This document shows, in pieces, positions 45,177-55,093 of a stretch of DNA of 64,000 nt (position 1 is its first letter; each line of letters starts with the position of its first letter). Source of the stretch: Pseudomonas abietaniphila (GTDB lineage: Bacteria > Pseudomonadota > Gammaproteobacteria > Pseudomonadales > Pseudomonadaceae); NCBI RefSeq assembly GCF_039697315.1, contig NZ_CP155619.1, forward strand, positions 310,001 through 374,000, in the 5' to 3' direction. The notes under the pieces were generated by a model. It saw only the letters and a program-made list of their open reading frames with translations, made no database searches and was not told the origin of the DNA. A program made the translations under genes and the position numbers.

Positions 45177-46181
45177 TCAACCCGCCTTGGCGGTGTTCTG
45201 TTTTTCCAGTTCCGAGATGCGGTCCTGCAGCTTGGTCAGGCCAGCGTCGATCTCTTTCAGGCGGCTCGCCTTTTCGTCGGCGCTGAGCGTGGTGCTGGCA
45301 GTGGTCTCGGTCTTTTGCTTGAACAGCTCGAGCTGGCGAATGGTCAGCAACTGGTCATCCGAAGACTTGAGGAACTTGCCCATCTGCATGTTCTTCAACA
45401 CCGCTTTTTCTTCGTCGGTGTCGCCATAGTTGGCGAAGAACTCGCGGATCTTGTTCTTGTCCGCGTCGGACAGGGATTTACGCAGGACCATCGGGTCGGC
45501 CGGGATGATCGGCGACTTCCAGATCACCTTGAGCTTCGCCGCGCTCTCCGGCTGGGTCACTTCCAGACGGTCCCAGCTTTCGGTGTTGAAGGTCGCGACA
45601 TCCAGCTGACCCTTGGCAACGCTCAAGGCGTTGACTTCGTGGCTGGAGTTCAGCGTGCGTTTGAAGGCGGTGGCTGCATCCACGTGGTTCTTGGCGAACA
45701 CGTAGTAGCCCGGAATCAGGTAGCCCGAGGTGGAGTTCGGGTCACCGTTGCCGAAGGTCAGTTCCTTGGCGTGCTTGAGCATGTCCTCGACCGAATTGAT
45801 CGGGCTATCCTTGCGCGCAATGATCACGCTCCAGTAACCCGGCGCGCCGTTGGCGGCTGCGGTCTGGGCGAAGATTTCACCGCCCGAACGGTCCACGGCT
45901 TCCATCGCCGCCTTGTTGCCCAGCCAGGCCACGTCGACCTTGTTGAAGCGCATGCCCTGGATCAGGCCAGCGTAGTCAGAAGCGAAGGTGGCGTTGACTT
46001 TCAGGCCGGTTTTTTTCGACATGTCGTCGAGAAACGGCTGCCAGACACTTTTCAGGTTCTGCGAGGATTCGGTGGACATGATGCCGAAGTTGATAGCGCT
46101 GTCGTCAGCCTGCGCGGTGCCCATCAGGCAACCGGCGAGCACAGCGGCAGACGCGAACACGCGACCGAAACGGTTCAACAT
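45177..46181 (-). CDS. phnD: periplasmic phosphonate-binding protein PhnD
   Basis: The 334-residue protein has a signal peptide (about 1-25, ending AQA) and the PhnD fold with INFGIMSTESSQNLK and the ligand-contact segment FGNGDPNSTSGYLIPGY, where Ser/Thr residues hold the phosphonate. The C-terminus ends in a charged coiled-coil-like tail. It delivers organophosphonates to PhnE/PhnC. Confidence 0.93.
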   Translation of the reverse strand: MLNRFGRVFASAAVLAGCLMGTAQADDSAINFGIMSTESSQNLKSVWQPFLDDMSKKTGLKVNATFASDYAGLIQGMRFNKVDVAWLGNKAAMEAVDRSGGEIFAQTAAANGAPGYWSVIIARKDSPINSVEDMLKHAKELTFGNGDPNSTSGYLIPGYYVFAKNHVDAATAFKRTLNSSHEVNALSVAKGQLDVATFNTESWDRLEVTQPESAAKLKVIWKSPIIPADPMVLRKSLSDADKNKIREFFANYGDTDEEKAVLKNMQMGKFLKSSDDQLLTIRQLELFKQKTETTASTTLSADEKASRLKEIDAGLTKLQDRISELEKQNTAKAG

Positions 46182-46239
46182 GGAGAGCTCCTGGAACGTG
46201 GTTATGGTGTTTTTTGGGGTTGTTGAAGCGACGCAATCG

Positions 46240-47073
46240 TCAGGCTTGGGCCAGCGCCAATTGCGGCGGTCGGCCTGGATTACGCCCTTTGTCTGCGAAC
46301 ATCAGGCTGGCGTCGGCGTCGGCGCCGTACAGGTCATTGAGGAACTGACCATTGAGGTCGGCGCCGCTGCCGTCGAAGTGGATGCGGCCGCCTTTGAGCG
46401 CCACGGCACGCGGGCAATAGCGCACGGCATAATCCACCTGATGCAAGGTGACCACGACGGTCTTGCCGTCCTGGCGGTTGATGTCGGCGAGAATTTCCAT
46501 GACCTTGCGGGCGGACTCCGGGTCCAGCGACGCGATGGGCTCGTCCGCCAGAATCACTTCGGCTTGTTGCGTCAGGGCCCGGGCGATCGCCACGCGCTGC
46601 TGCTGACCACCCGACAAGGTTGAAGCACGCTGGCGAGCCAGATCGGCCAGGCCGACGCGTCCCAGATTAGCCATCGCACGGGCTTTTTCCTCGGCATTGA
46701 ACATCCCCAGGCTGCCGCGCCAGCGCGGCATGCGGCCCAGGCAACCGAGCAGGACGTTGTCCAGCACGCTGAGGCGGTTGACCAGGTTGAACTGCTGGAA
46801 GATGTAACCAATGTCGGCGCGCAATCGGCGCACCTTGCCATTGAGTCGGCCCGAGGCCTGCACTTCACGGCCCAGCACACGGACACTGCCGCCATTGCTG
46901 CGATCACAGCAGGCAAGGCCTGCGAGATGGCGCAACAGCGTGGATTTCCCCGAACCCGAAGCGCCGATCAGCGCGACCATTTCTCCGGGTTGTATAGACA
47001 ATGCGAGATCAACCAAAGCGGTTTTGCGAGCAAATGTCTTGTTCAAGCGGTCGACATGGATGGCTGCGTTCAT
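46240..47073 (-). CDS. phnC: phosphonate importer ATPase PhnC
   Basis: The 277-residue ATPase has Walker [10 protein letters not shown] (37-45), the PhnC-type [16 protein letters not shown], signature [15 protein letters not shown] and Walker [13 protein letters not shown]. The ATG at 47073 ([15 protein letters not shown]) follows AGAGAAG; the longer upstream frame crosses the Pho boxes and is rejected. It is the first gene of the thirteen-gene phosphonate operon. Confidence 0.93.
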   Translation of the reverse strand: MNAAIHVDRLNKTFARKTALVDLALSIQPGEMVALIGASGSGKSTLLRHLAGLACCDRSNGGSVRVLGREVQASGRLNGKVRRLRADIGYIFQQFNLVNRLSVLDNVLLGCLGRMPRWRGSLGMFNAEEKARAMANLGRVGLADLARQRASTLSGGQQQRVAIARALTQQAEVILADEPIASLDPESARKVMEILADINRQDGKTVVVTLHQVDYAVRYCPRAVALKGGRIHFDGSGADLNGQFLNDLYGADADASLMFADKGRNPGRPPQLALAQA

Positions 47074-47175
47074 GGGCTTCTCTTGTCTTTGATTGCGGCG
47101 TCCTGCCGAGGTGAAGGTTCTACCGTTCAGCCTGTCCCTGGCCGCGTTCGGTGCGAGTGACATTAGAGAGAGCGT

Positions 47176-47215
47176 GTGGCAGTTCGATGAACCGTCCATG
47201 AACGCGAGATAACAG
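47176..47215 (-). promoter_or_regulatory. double Pho box before phnC
   Basis: On the minus strand four 7-mers follow each other with exactly four bases between them: CTGTTAT, CGTTCAT, GGTTCAT, CTGCCAC. This 11-bp period and the CTGTCAT-like sequence are those of PhoB half-sites, here enough for two PhoB dimers. It lies 103-142 bp upstream of the phnC start, pointing to induction by phosphate starvation. Confidence 0.75.
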
Positions 47216-47317
47216 TTCGTTGACCATTTGATGCCGGGGAATTTGCGGCTTTTGTCGACATGTTTGCCGAAAACAGCGGCCTTGACGGGGTGTTGGCTAG
47301 ACAAGTCGAACGCAAGG

Positions 47318-47441
47318 AACGTGGCGTGTCCCGCGATCGACTGCGCAGAAGTCGTGAAAAAAATGAAGTGGGTCAGGTAAAACGCTTAGCAGGCATTACG
47401 ACCGGTTCCCGGCCGATCACGGGACAAGCCACGCTCCTACA
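47318..47441. repeat. paired REP hairpin, TCCCGCGATCG family
   Basis: CGTGGCGTGTCCCGCGATCG is matched about 70 bp later by CGATCACGGGACAAGCCACG. It sits upstream of the esterase gene, between it and the Pho boxes of the divergent phn operon. A related pair is at 59791-59933. Confidence 0.75.
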
Positions 47442-47465
47442 CATTCAGCACCTGAGCACCTATCA

Positions 47466-48338
47466 ATGAACTGGAAACAAACCCTCACCGTCGTACTGCT
47501 CAGCGCCCTGCCCTTCATGGCCAGCGCCGACAATCAGGAGAAGCCCACTTTGGCCGCAACCGGCTCTGCCCACTACCGCTTCGAACGTCTGAACATCGAC
47601 TCGCCTGACGGCGAACGTCATTACCGTCTCGACATCGCGATTCCCGACGGAACTGCGCCAGCGACCGACTACCCGGTGATGTACCTGCTGGATGGCAATA
47701 ACGCGCTGGCCGAGTTGCAGGACAGTTGGCTGGGCGAACTCGACGCAGGCACTCCGCCGCTGCTGGTGATGATCGGCTACGACATCGAGGGCACCTATGA
47801 CGGTGAGCAGCGCACCCGGGATTACACCGGTACGACGTCCAGGGCGTTTCTCGATCTGATTGAAACGAAGATCAAACCCGAGGTCCAGGCGCACTACGCC
47901 ATCGACCTCAACCGACAAACGCTGTGGGGGCATTCTTTCGGCGGGCTGTTCGTGCTCTCTGCGCTGCTGGAGCGCCCTGACGCTTTCCAGACCTGGATCG
48001 CCGCCAGCGCATCACTGTGGTATCAGCCAATGACCTTCGACAATGGCATGGCACTCAGAAAATTCCCCGAAGGGACCACGCGCACGGTGCGCCTGATCAG
48101 GGGTGAAAGAGAAGGCAAACCGCCCATCGCACAATTCGATGGTGGCTCGCCGGAAAGAAGGAAGGCGATGCAGGCAGTGCCCAGCGACGCCAATCGCCTG
48201 CTGGCGGAACATCTGGCGATCCTGCCCGGCGCCGAGGCCAGCTATGAACAGTTCAACGGACGTAACCACGGGCAGATGTTCAGCACGGCGTTGCACCTTG
48301 GCTTGCGCCGGGCTGCCGGATTGCCCGAGCGGCCTTGA
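47466..48338 (+). CDS. secreted alpha/beta hydrolase, IroE/esterase-D-like
   Basis: The 290-residue protein has a signal peptide (about 1-21, ending ASA) and the putative-esterase fold: MYLLDGNNAL near 75, nucleophile Ser in WGHSFGGLFVL (about 156-166), and His in NGRNHGQM near the C-terminus. It is like the IroE/BesA-type periplasmic esterases that hydrolyse siderophore esters, and like S-formylglutathione-hydrolase-type enzymes. No siderophore genes are near, so substrate is open. It is divergent from phnC. Confidence 0.8.
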   Translation: MNWKQTLTVVLLSALPFMASADNQEKPTLAATGSAHYRFERLNIDSPDGERHYRLDIAIPDGTAPATDYPVMYLLDGNNALAELQDSWLGELDAGTPPLLVMIGYDIEGTYDGEQRTRDYTGTTSRAFLDLIETKIKPEVQAHYAIDLNRQTLWGHSFGGLFVLSALLERPDAFQTWIAASASLWYQPMTFDNGMALRKFPEGTTRTVRLIRGEREGKPPIAQFDGGSPERRKAMQAVPSDANRLLAEHLAILPGAEASYEQFNGRNHGQMFSTALHLGLRRAAGLPERP

Positions 48339-48373
48339 CGTTTTGAGCGATGACTCGTGCTCACCACACGACC

Positions 48374-48462
48374 TGTGGGAGCGAATTCATTCGCGATGCA
48401 ATCCATCAGCCGATGCATCCGCGGCGGATGCACCGGCTTTCGCGAATGAATTCGCTCCCACA
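48374..48462. repeat. paired REP hairpin, GAATTCATTCGCGA family (copy 4)
   Basis: TGTGGGAGCGAATTCATTCG pairs with CGAATGAATTCGCTCCCACA, with an inner GATGCATCCGCGGCGGATGC stem. It lies between the convergent esterase and chemoreceptor genes. Confidence 0.87.
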
Positions 48463-48492
48463 ACGGCGTGCTTTGCGCCGCAGTCGGGGTTG

Positions 48493-50385
48493 TCAGATGC
48501 GGAACGTCCCCACCAGATGCTGCAAGCGCGCTGCCTGATGTTCCAGGTGGGTACAGGCCTCCAGCGTTGACTTCAGGTTGTCGACGCCTTCCTGGTTCAG
48601 TGTGTTGATCTCGGTGATGTCGACGTTGATCGATTCGACCACGGCGGTCTGTTCTTCGGTCGCGGTGGCCACCGACTGGTTCATGCCGTCGATTTCACCG
48701 ATGCGGCGGGTCACGCTGTTCAGGCGTTCGCCGGCCTGGTTGGCGATGGTAACGCTGCTTTCGCTCTGGCGCTGGCTTTCGGTCATGTTCGCCACGGCGT
48801 CGCGAGCACCGACCTGCAATTCTTCGATCATGCCCTGCACCTGCTGCGCCGAATCCTGCGTCCGGTGCGCCAGATTACGCACTTCGTCCGCGACCACAGC
48901 AAAGCCACGACCGGCCTCACCCGCTCGCGCCGCCTCAATGGCTGCGTTGAGCGCCAGCAAGTTGGTTTGTTGCGAGATGCCGGTGATCACCTCGAGAATC
49001 TGACCGATGTTGGCGGTCTTGTTGTTGAGCGTTTCGATGTTCAGGCACGACTCGCTGATCTTTTCCGACAGTTGATCCATGGCCTTGATCGTCTGCGTGA
49101 CAACGCCCTGACCTTCGCTGGCCAGTTGCGTGGCTTCGCTGGAATGCTGCGACGCCATGGCGGCGTTCTGAGCGATTTCCTGGGCGGCGGCACCGAGCTG
49201 ATTGATCGCGGCGGCCACGCTGCTGGTGCGGCTGGCTTGTTGGTCGGAGTTGCCCATCGATGAGTTGGAAGCGCACACGACGCGTGCTGCCACTTCACCC
49301 AGTTGACCGGCGGTGGACGCCACCTCACGCATCGAACCATGAATACGCTCGACGAAGCGGTTGAAAGACTGCGCCATCGCGCCGAATTCGTCCTGCGAGA
49401 CAATCGACAGACGTTTGGTCAGGTCGCCCTCACCGTCTGCGATGTCCTGCATGGCCCGGCCCATCTGGTGCAGCGGCTGCATGAGCACGCGGATCAGCAG
49501 GCCAAGCAGCAGCATGATGATTGCCACGGCAATGACCATCGCGGTGATCGCCGAAGAGCGGAATTCGCTGAGCATCGAGTAGGCCGCGTCACGGTCCAGC
49601 ACCAGCGCGACGTACCAGTTGGCCGAGGACAAGCCGTCCACCTTGGTGAACGAAATGAACTGCGCCTTGCCGCCGGATTCGATTTCGGCCACGCCTGGCG
49701 CGATCTTCGGCGCCCCGTTCGGGTAAGCCTCACTGACGTTCTTGAGGATCAGCTTGCTGTCGGGGTGGATCAGGATCTTGCCATCGGCACTGACGATATA
49801 GGCGTAACCGTGCCCGCCGAAATTCAGCGAGTTGATGGTCTTGCTGATGACGTCCAGCGAAATGTCTGCGCCGGCGACGCCGATCATCTGGCCCTGCTGA
49901 CGAACCGGCGTGGCCAGTGTCACCACCAGCTTGCCGGACGAGGCCGCAACGTACGGCTCGGTGACAATGGTGCCCTGCGCGGCATCGGCGGCCTTGTACC
50001 ACCCGCGAGCTCGGGGATCGTAGTCGGCGGCGCGGTTACCGGCCGGCACCGAGAACATCAGCCCGTCCTTGCCGCCGAAGTAACTGAGCTGGAAGTTGTC
50101 CGGGTACACCGGCAGGCCGACGATACGCTGCAAGCTGCTCGGCGCCGGGCCGTCGGCGGCGATCTGCTGAGCCATGGAATACAAAAGCTGAGTACGACTG
50201 TCCAGCCAGGTCTGAATGTTCTGCGTGGTCAGACTGCCCAGTTGTTGCAGTTCTGCGTCCACGTTGTTCTTCAATGTTTCCCGCTGGCGAAAATCGTTCA
50301 CCAGTATGAAACACGAGAAAGCAACAACAACTACCAGTGCAGCGGCCAGCAGGATCTTTCTGCTGAAACCCAGACGATTGATCAT
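48493..50385 (-). CDS. amino-acid chemoreceptor, PctA-like with dCache domain
   Basis: The 630-residue chemoreceptor has a membrane helix (10-30), a large periplasmic dCache domain (about 35-275), a second helix (279-301), HAMP and a signalling domain with [18 protein letters not shown]. The amino-acid-binding signature of PctA-type receptors is present: Y122, R127, W129, Y130 (in YDPRARGWY) and D174 (in GADIS), with the same spacing as in PctA. It should direct movement toward L-amino acids. The gene stands alone; the 388-bp gap upstream holds a REP pair and no gene. Confidence 0.9.
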   Translation of the reverse strand: MINRLGFSRKILLAAALVVVVAFSCFILVNDFRQRETLKNNVDAELQQLGSLTTQNIQTWLDSRTQLLYSMAQQIAADGPAPSSLQRIVGLPVYPDNFQLSYFGGKDGLMFSVPAGNRAADYDPRARGWYKAADAAQGTIVTEPYVAASSGKLVVTLATPVRQQGQMIGVAGADISLDVISKTINSLNFGGHGYAYIVSADGKILIHPDSKLILKNVSEAYPNGAPKIAPGVAEIESGGKAQFISFTKVDGLSSANWYVALVLDRDAAYSMLSEFRSSAITAMVIAVAIIMLLLGLLIRVLMQPLHQMGRAMQDIADGEGDLTKRLSIVSQDEFGAMAQSFNRFVERIHGSMREVASTAGQLGEVAARVVCASNSSMGNSDQQASRTSSVAAAINQLGAAAQEIAQNAAMASQHSSEATQLASEGQGVVTQTIKAMDQLSEKISESCLNIETLNNKTANIGQILEVITGISQQTNLLALNAAIEAARAGEAGRGFAVVADEVRNLAHRTQDSAQQVQGMIEELQVGARDAVANMTESQRQSESSVTIANQAGERLNSVTRRIGEIDGMNQSVATATEEQTAVVESINVDITEINTLNQEGVDNLKSTLEACTHLEHQAARLQHLVGTFRI

Positions 50386-50649
50386 ACGATTGTGTCCATA
50401 ACCAGGAATGACAGCGACGTGAATGCGTAGCCGATCAGGCGCGCGCCGCGCTTTTTACGGGCTTATGCGAAGAAAGGGAAGACGCGGCCTGAAATATACT
50501 TCGGCCGCTGGATGGCAGAGTTTAATGCCGGTCGTCGAGGACACTAATCGGTCAGCACTTATTACGGGCGATACTTGGTTTTTGTTTAAACATCCGTCTA
50601 AGTGTGTTTAAAGCTGGATCCAATAATGTGCATTACATCGATAACGTGA

Positions 50650-50735
50650 AGGCGCTTGCTTGCCCGCGACTGCGGTTTGTCTGAGAAGAATTTATTAACT
50701 GACACTCCGCAATCGCGGGCAAGCAAGCGCCTACA
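50650..50735. repeat. paired REP hairpin, GCTTGCCCGCGA family
   Basis: AGGCGCTTGCTTGCCCGCGA pairs with TCGCGGGCAAGCAAGCGCCT, one of the most perfect REP pairs in the window. It lies between the chemoreceptor start and the end of the VOC gene. The rest of the 388-bp gap has no recognisable feature. Confidence 0.85.
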
Positions 50736-50773
50736 ACTAATGTGCAGCGTGTCAGGGCCCAACACGCACGCTG

Positions 50774-51214
50774 TTATTTTGCAAACAGCTGCCCGATGTC
50801 CTTGAACGCTTTGAACTCCAGCGCATTGCCGCAGGGGTCGAACAGGAACATGGTCGCCTGCTCCCCAACCTGCCCCTTGAAGCGCACGTAAGGCTCGATC
50901 ACAAACTTCACGCCTTGGCCCTGCAACCGATCCGCAAGCGCCTCCCATTCTTCCCAGCCCAACACCACGCCGAAATGCGGCACCGGCACGTCATGGCCGT
51001 CCACGGCGTTGGTGCCCGCGTGGGCCTGGGAATCGGTTTTCGGGTGTTCGTGGATCACCAGCTGATGGCCGAAGAAATCAAAATCCGCCCAATGATCGCT
51101 GGAGCGACCTTCCGGCAAATTAAACACGTTGGCGTAGAAATGCCGTGCGGCGGCGAGGTCATAAACAGGAATAGCAAGATGGAACGGCGAGAGTTTCTGA
51201 GGGGTGGCGGTCAC
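50774..51214 (-). CDS. VOC-family (glyoxalase-like) protein
   Basis: The 146-residue protein has the paired beta-alpha-beta modules of the vicinal-oxygen-chelate family, with likely metal ligands His in SPFHLAIPV, His in QLVIHEHP and Glu in NALEFKAF. Such proteins include dioxygenases, glyoxalases and resistance proteins, and the exact activity is not evident. I prefer the GTG at 51214, six bases after GAGGAAG; a TTG at 51220 is too close to that site. It is divergent from a LysR regulator, which probably controls it. Confidence 0.8.
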   Translation of the reverse strand: MTATPQKLSPFHLAIPVYDLAAARHFYANVFNLPEGRSSDHWADFDFFGHQLVIHEHPKTDSQAHAGTNAVDGHDVPVPHFGVVLGWEEWEALADRLQGQGVKFVIEPYVRFKGQVGEQATMFLFDPCGNALEFKAFKDIGQLFAK

Positions 51215-51321
51215 GGTCAACTTCCTCTTTTTGGGATGCGCTCATCTTTGCCCATTGAATCATTGATTGAAAGATCATAATTTTCGCGTCGAGCCACAAT
51301 TATTTTGATCAGTGAGCCACC

Positions 51322-52191
51322 ATGATCCGCGAGTTGAAAACGTTACTCACCGTCGAACGCCTCGGCACCTTTGTGGCGGCGGGCAACCAGATCGGCCTGA
51401 CGCAATCAGCGGTCAGCGCGCAAATCCGAACCCTGGAAAAAGCGCTCGGCACCCCCCTGTTCGATCGCAGCGGACGCAGTGCCACCCTCAACGCGGCCGG
51501 TCAACGGGCATTGCCGATGGCACGGGAAATCGTTGAGCTGTATGAACGGATGGCCACGCCATCCGCCGACAGCGGCTATTTTGGCGAGCTGGTGATCGGC
51601 GCCATCGCCACGGTGCAAACCGGCCTGCTCCTCGCCGCACTGGTGCAACTCAACACCCAGGCGCCCACGGTCGAGGCCAAAGTGGTGCCGGGGGTTTCGC
51701 AGACATTGCTCAACAGCGTGGATGCCGGGGAGATCGACTTGGCGATCCTGATCCGGCCGCCCTTCGCGCTGCCCAAGGAACTCTCGCTGGAAGTCATCGA
51801 ACGCGAGCCGTTCGTCCTGATCGCGCCTGTACATATGGAGGGTGATGACCCCCTTCAGCTGCTTCGCGATCACCGATTCGTGCGATACGACCGACACTCG
51901 TTCGGCGGGCGGCAGGTGACGCGGTTTCTGCGCGAGCAGGAAATTGAAACGCAGCCTGGACTTGAGCTGGACGAAGTGGACGCCATCGTGCGCATGGTCG
52001 AGGCCGGACTCGGTGTGTCCCTCGTGCCCCGAGCAGGTTTATGGCTGGAACGCGCCGCCCACATCCGGATCGTCGAACTCGGCGCGCTGACCTTTTACCG
52101 CGAGCTGGCGTTGGTGATGCGCCATGCGAATCGGCAACTCCCGCTGCAGCGGTTGTTTCGGGAGTGCCTGGCTCAAACCGACTGCAAATGA
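51322..52191 (+). CDS. LysR-family regulator, probably of the divergent VOC gene
   Basis: The 289-residue protein has a LysR helix-turn-helix (about 1-60, with FVAAGNQIGLTQSAVSAQIR) and a C-terminal effector domain. The 101-bp AT-rich gap to the VOC gene holds ATAATT...AATTAT, a LysR-like inverted repeat. Its 3' end overlaps the convergent ddpF stop by 19 bp, so transcripts from the two sides run into each other. Confidence 0.87.
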   Translation: MIRELKTLLTVERLGTFVAAGNQIGLTQSAVSAQIRTLEKALGTPLFDRSGRSATLNAAGQRALPMAREIVELYERMATPSADSGYFGELVIGAIATVQTGLLLAALVQLNTQAPTVEAKVVPGVSQTLLNSVDAGEIDLAILIRPPFALPKELSLEVIEREPFVLIAPVHMEGDDPLQLLRDHRFVRYDRHSFGGRQVTRFLREQEIETQPGLELDEVDAIVRMVEAGLGVSLVPRAGLWLERAAHIRIVELGALTFYRELALVMRHANRQLPLQRLFRECLAQTDCK

Positions 52192-53159
52192 CACCTCACC
52201 CTCTCCCCGCCCGCTGCCGCTTTGGCAGGCAATAGCTGTTGCGGCTTGTCGCATCCGGCGGTCGCTTTAGGGCAGCGATCCCGAAAGAAACACCCGGTCG
52301 GCAGGTTGCGGTTGCCCGGCAATTCGGTCGGCGCGGACACTTGGGCGTCGTCCACGGCCACGCCCAGTCGCGGCACGGCTTCCAGCAGCAACTGGGTGTA
52401 GGGATGACGTGGGCGTTCCAGCACCTCGGCGGCACTGCCCAGTTCGACGATCTGCCCCAGGTACATCACCGCGACCCGATCGGCCATGTGCCGCACCACC
52501 GAGACGTTGTGCGAAATCAGGATGTACGTCAGGTCACGACTGCGTTGCAGCTCGGCCAACAGATTGAGGATCTGCGCCTGCACCGAGATATCCAGCGCCG
52601 AGGTCGGCTCGTCGAGCACGATAATGTCCGGGTTCGATGACAGCGCCCTGGCGATGGCGATGCGCTGCCGTTGACCGCCTGAAAACTGATGAGGAAAACG
52701 GTCCATGTACTCGGTACGAATCCCGACCTGAGAGGCGACCTTCGCAGCGATGTCGCGCATGTCCCGACGCGGTGCCGAACGCTGGACGAACAGCGGCTCG
52801 GTGATCACCTTCCACACCGGCAATCGCGGATCGAGGGACGATTGCGGGTCCTGAAACACGATCTGCACGTTGCTGCTGCGTTCCTTGGCGTTGTTGTAGA
52901 TCCACTCGAGTTTGCCCGACGTCGGCTTGATCAGGCCCATCAGCAACTGCGCAAGGGTGCTTTTGCCGCATCCCGACTCTCCCACCACGCCCAGGGTTTC
53001 TCCGGCACGCACCTGCAGGTCGATGCCGTTCAAGGCGTGGGCCAGGGCTTTGGGACGACCCAGCCAGTCCTTGCCCATGGGGTAATGCACGCGTACGTCT
53101 TCAAGTCCCAGAATGACCGGGTGTTCGTCGGGCAGTGATTTGAACGCTGCACGGGTCAT
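52173..53159 (-). CDS. ddpF: dipeptide importer ATPase, DdpF/DppF type
   Basis: The 328-residue ATPase has Walker A GESGCGKST, signature FSGGQRQRIAIARAL, Walker B IIVLDEPTSALD and the oligopeptide-importer C-terminal Cys-rich region (GCFFRDRCPKATAGCD), which in this family can bind an iron-sulfur cluster. The ATG at 53159 overlaps the ddpD stop by 4 bp. It is the last gene of the ddpXABCDF-ordered operon. Confidence 0.88.
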   Translation of the reverse strand: MTRAAFKSLPDEHPVILGLEDVRVHYPMGKDWLGRPKALAHALNGIDLQVRAGETLGVVGESGCGKSTLAQLLMGLIKPTSGKLEWIYNNAKERSSNVQIVFQDPQSSLDPRLPVWKVITEPLFVQRSAPRRDMRDIAAKVASQVGIRTEYMDRFPHQFSGGQRQRIAIARALSSNPDIIVLDEPTSALDISVQAQILNLLAELQRSRDLTYILISHNVSVVRHMADRVAVMYLGQIVELGSAAEVLERPRHPYTQLLLEAVPRLGVAVDDAQVSAPTELPGNRNLPTGCFFRDRCPKATAGCDKPQQLLPAKAAAGGERVRCHLQSV

Positions 53160-54190
53160 GAATGCATCTCCTGGGCTGATGAGGATGATGGCTCGCTCAA
53201 CCAGCAAGCGCTCTTGCGATCGGCAACGGCATTGATAACCTGCATGGGCGGGCGTTGCAGGCATTTGGGCATGGCATGGGCGCAGCGGTCGCGGAAGGTG
53301 CACCCCTCAGGCAAGGCCGACAGATTCGGCACCTGACCGGGAATGGTCATCAGGTCCTGACCCAGTTCAACCTGCTCCGGCAAGCCGCTGAGCAGCCCCT
53401 GAGTGTAGGGATGACGGGGATCGGCCATGACCTGCGAGGTCACGCCCTGCTCCACCACTGCACCGGTGTACATCACGTAAACCCGGTCGCAAAACTGCGA
53501 GACCAGCGCCATGTCGTGGGTGATCAGCAAAATCGCCGTGCCTCGCTCGCGGGCTTTCTCGCGCAGCAGCAGCAACACCTGCCGTTGCACGGTCACGTCC
53601 AGCGCGGTGGTCGGCTCGTCGGCAATCAACAACTGTGGATCGCAGGAGAACGCCAAGGCGATCATCACCCGCTGACGCATGCCACCGGAAAGCTCGAACG
53701 GGTAGCTGTTCATCACCTGTGCGGGATCGGCGATGTGCATGTCGCGAAGCAGCGCGATGGCTTTGGCGCGGGCGTCGGCCTTGCTCAGTTGCTGGTGATG
53801 GATGATCACATCCAGCATCTGCCGGCCGATGCGTCGTGTTGGATTCAGCGCGGTCATGGGTTCCTGAAAGATCATCGCCGCGTCGCGGCCACGGACCTTC
53901 AGCAGGTCTTTTTCCTTGGCGGTGAGCATGTCGCGGCCGAGGATGCTCAGGCTGCCGCTCTTCACTTGATAAGCGCGTTCAGGCAACAGGCGCAGGCTGA
54001 GCATGGCGGTGACTGACTTGCCGGACCCGGACTCACCGATCACCCCGACGATCTCACCGGGATTGACGTGCAACGACACGCCATTGAGCGCCTTGACCGT
54101 GCTCTTGTAGGCCGGGAACTCGATGCTCAGGTTGTCGATGGTCAATACCGGCGCGGTGTCGACAACGGGTTTAGAGGCTTGTGCGTGCAT
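53156..54190 (-). CDS. ddpD: dipeptide importer ATPase, DdpD/DppD type
   Basis: The 344-residue ATPase has Walker A GESGSGKSV, signature LSGGMRQRVMIALAF and Walker B LLIADEPTTALD, plus the C-terminal CTFRDRCAHAMPKC motif. It pairs with DdpF to drive import. The ATG at 54190 lies at good distance from GGGGA; an ATG two codons upstream is too close to it. The C-terminal Cys motif is intact. Confidence 0.88.
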   Translation of the reverse strand: MHAQASKPVVDTAPVLTIDNLSIEFPAYKSTVKALNGVSLHVNPGEIVGVIGESGSGKSVTAMLSLRLLPERAYQVKSGSLSILGRDMLTAKEKDLLKVRGRDAAMIFQEPMTALNPTRRIGRQMLDVIIHHQQLSKADARAKAIALLRDMHIADPAQVMNSYPFELSGGMRQRVMIALAFSCDPQLLIADEPTTALDVTVQRQVLLLLREKARERGTAILLITHDMALVSQFCDRVYVMYTGAVVEQGVTSQVMADPRHPYTQGLLSGLPEQVELGQDLMTIPGQVPNLSALPEGCTFRDRCAHAMPKCLQRPPMQVINAVADRKSACWLSEPSSSSAQEMHS

Positions 54191-54192
54191 GA

Positions 54193-55092
54193 TCATTTCC
54201 CCTGCTGGCGTGGGTCGAGCAGATCGCGTACGCCGTCGCCCAGAAGGTTGAATCCGGTGGCGGTGATCAGAATCGCCACGCCGGGAAAGGTCGAATACCA
54301 CCACTGATCGAGGATGTAATTGCGACCCGTTGCGACCATCGCACCCCATTCGGCAGTGGGCTGTTGCGCACCGAGGCCGATGAAGCCCAGCGCCGAGGCC
54401 ATGAGAATGGCGCTGCCGATGTCCAGACTGAGCTGCACCAGCAACGGCGGCATGGCGTTGCGCGCCACGTGCCAGAGCACCATGTGCCAGCGCCCTGCGC
54501 CGAAGGTTTCAGCGGCTTTGACGTAGCCCATCTGACGAATGCTCAGGGCCTGTCCCCGGGCCAATCGCACGTAAAAGGGAATTCGCACCAGGGTGATCGC
54601 CAGCATCGCGTTGAACAGGCTCGGGCCCAGGGCCGCGGCCAGCGCCATGATCAGCACCAGCGACGGCACCGACAGCATGATGTCCATCAGTCGCATAATC
54701 AGGCTGTCGAAGCGCCCGCCGATGATTCCGGACATGCAACCCAGCAGGCCACCCGCGAAGCATGACGCGAAGGCGACAAACAGCCCGACGCCCACGGACT
54801 GACGGCTGCCATACAGGACTCGACTGAACAGATCGCGGCCCACTTCATCGGTGCCGAACCAGTGCGCGGCAGAAGGCGCCGCCAGACGCTGGGTCAGGTT
54901 GAGCGCATTGGGATCATGGGACGCCAGCCAAGGCGCGAAGGCCATGCACAGCAGCACCATCAGGGTGATCAGCAACCCGGCCATGGTCAGCGGGCTGCGT
55001 CGCACCTGATGGGCCAGATACGCGAATTTGTCCTGCCAGCGCGAAGCCTTCGGCAGCGGCGCCACGACCGGCGCAGTGAGTGGAGTGGACAT
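54193..55092 (-). CDS. ddpC: dipeptide importer permease, DdpC/DppC type
   Basis: The 299-residue permease has six predicted helices, an N-terminal cytoplasmic segment and the EAA loop (KAAETFGAGRWHMVLWHVAR). Its preceding periplasmic loop starts DPNALNLTQRLAAPSAAHWF, typical of DppC. One base separates it from ddpB, and it ends 2 bp before the ddpD start, so the importer is coordinately made. Confidence 0.88.
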   Translation of the reverse strand: MSTPLTAPVVAPLPKASRWQDKFAYLAHQVRRSPLTMAGLLITLMVLLCMAFAPWLASHDPNALNLTQRLAAPSAAHWFGTDEVGRDLFSRVLYGSRQSVGVGLFVAFASCFAGGLLGCMSGIIGGRFDSLIMRLMDIMLSVPSLVLIMALAAALGPSLFNAMLAITLVRIPFYVRLARGQALSIRQMGYVKAAETFGAGRWHMVLWHVARNAMPPLLVQLSLDIGSAILMASALGFIGLGAQQPTAEWGAMVATGRNYILDQWWYSTFPGVAILITATGFNLLGDGVRDLLDPRQQGK

Positions 55093-55093
55093 G

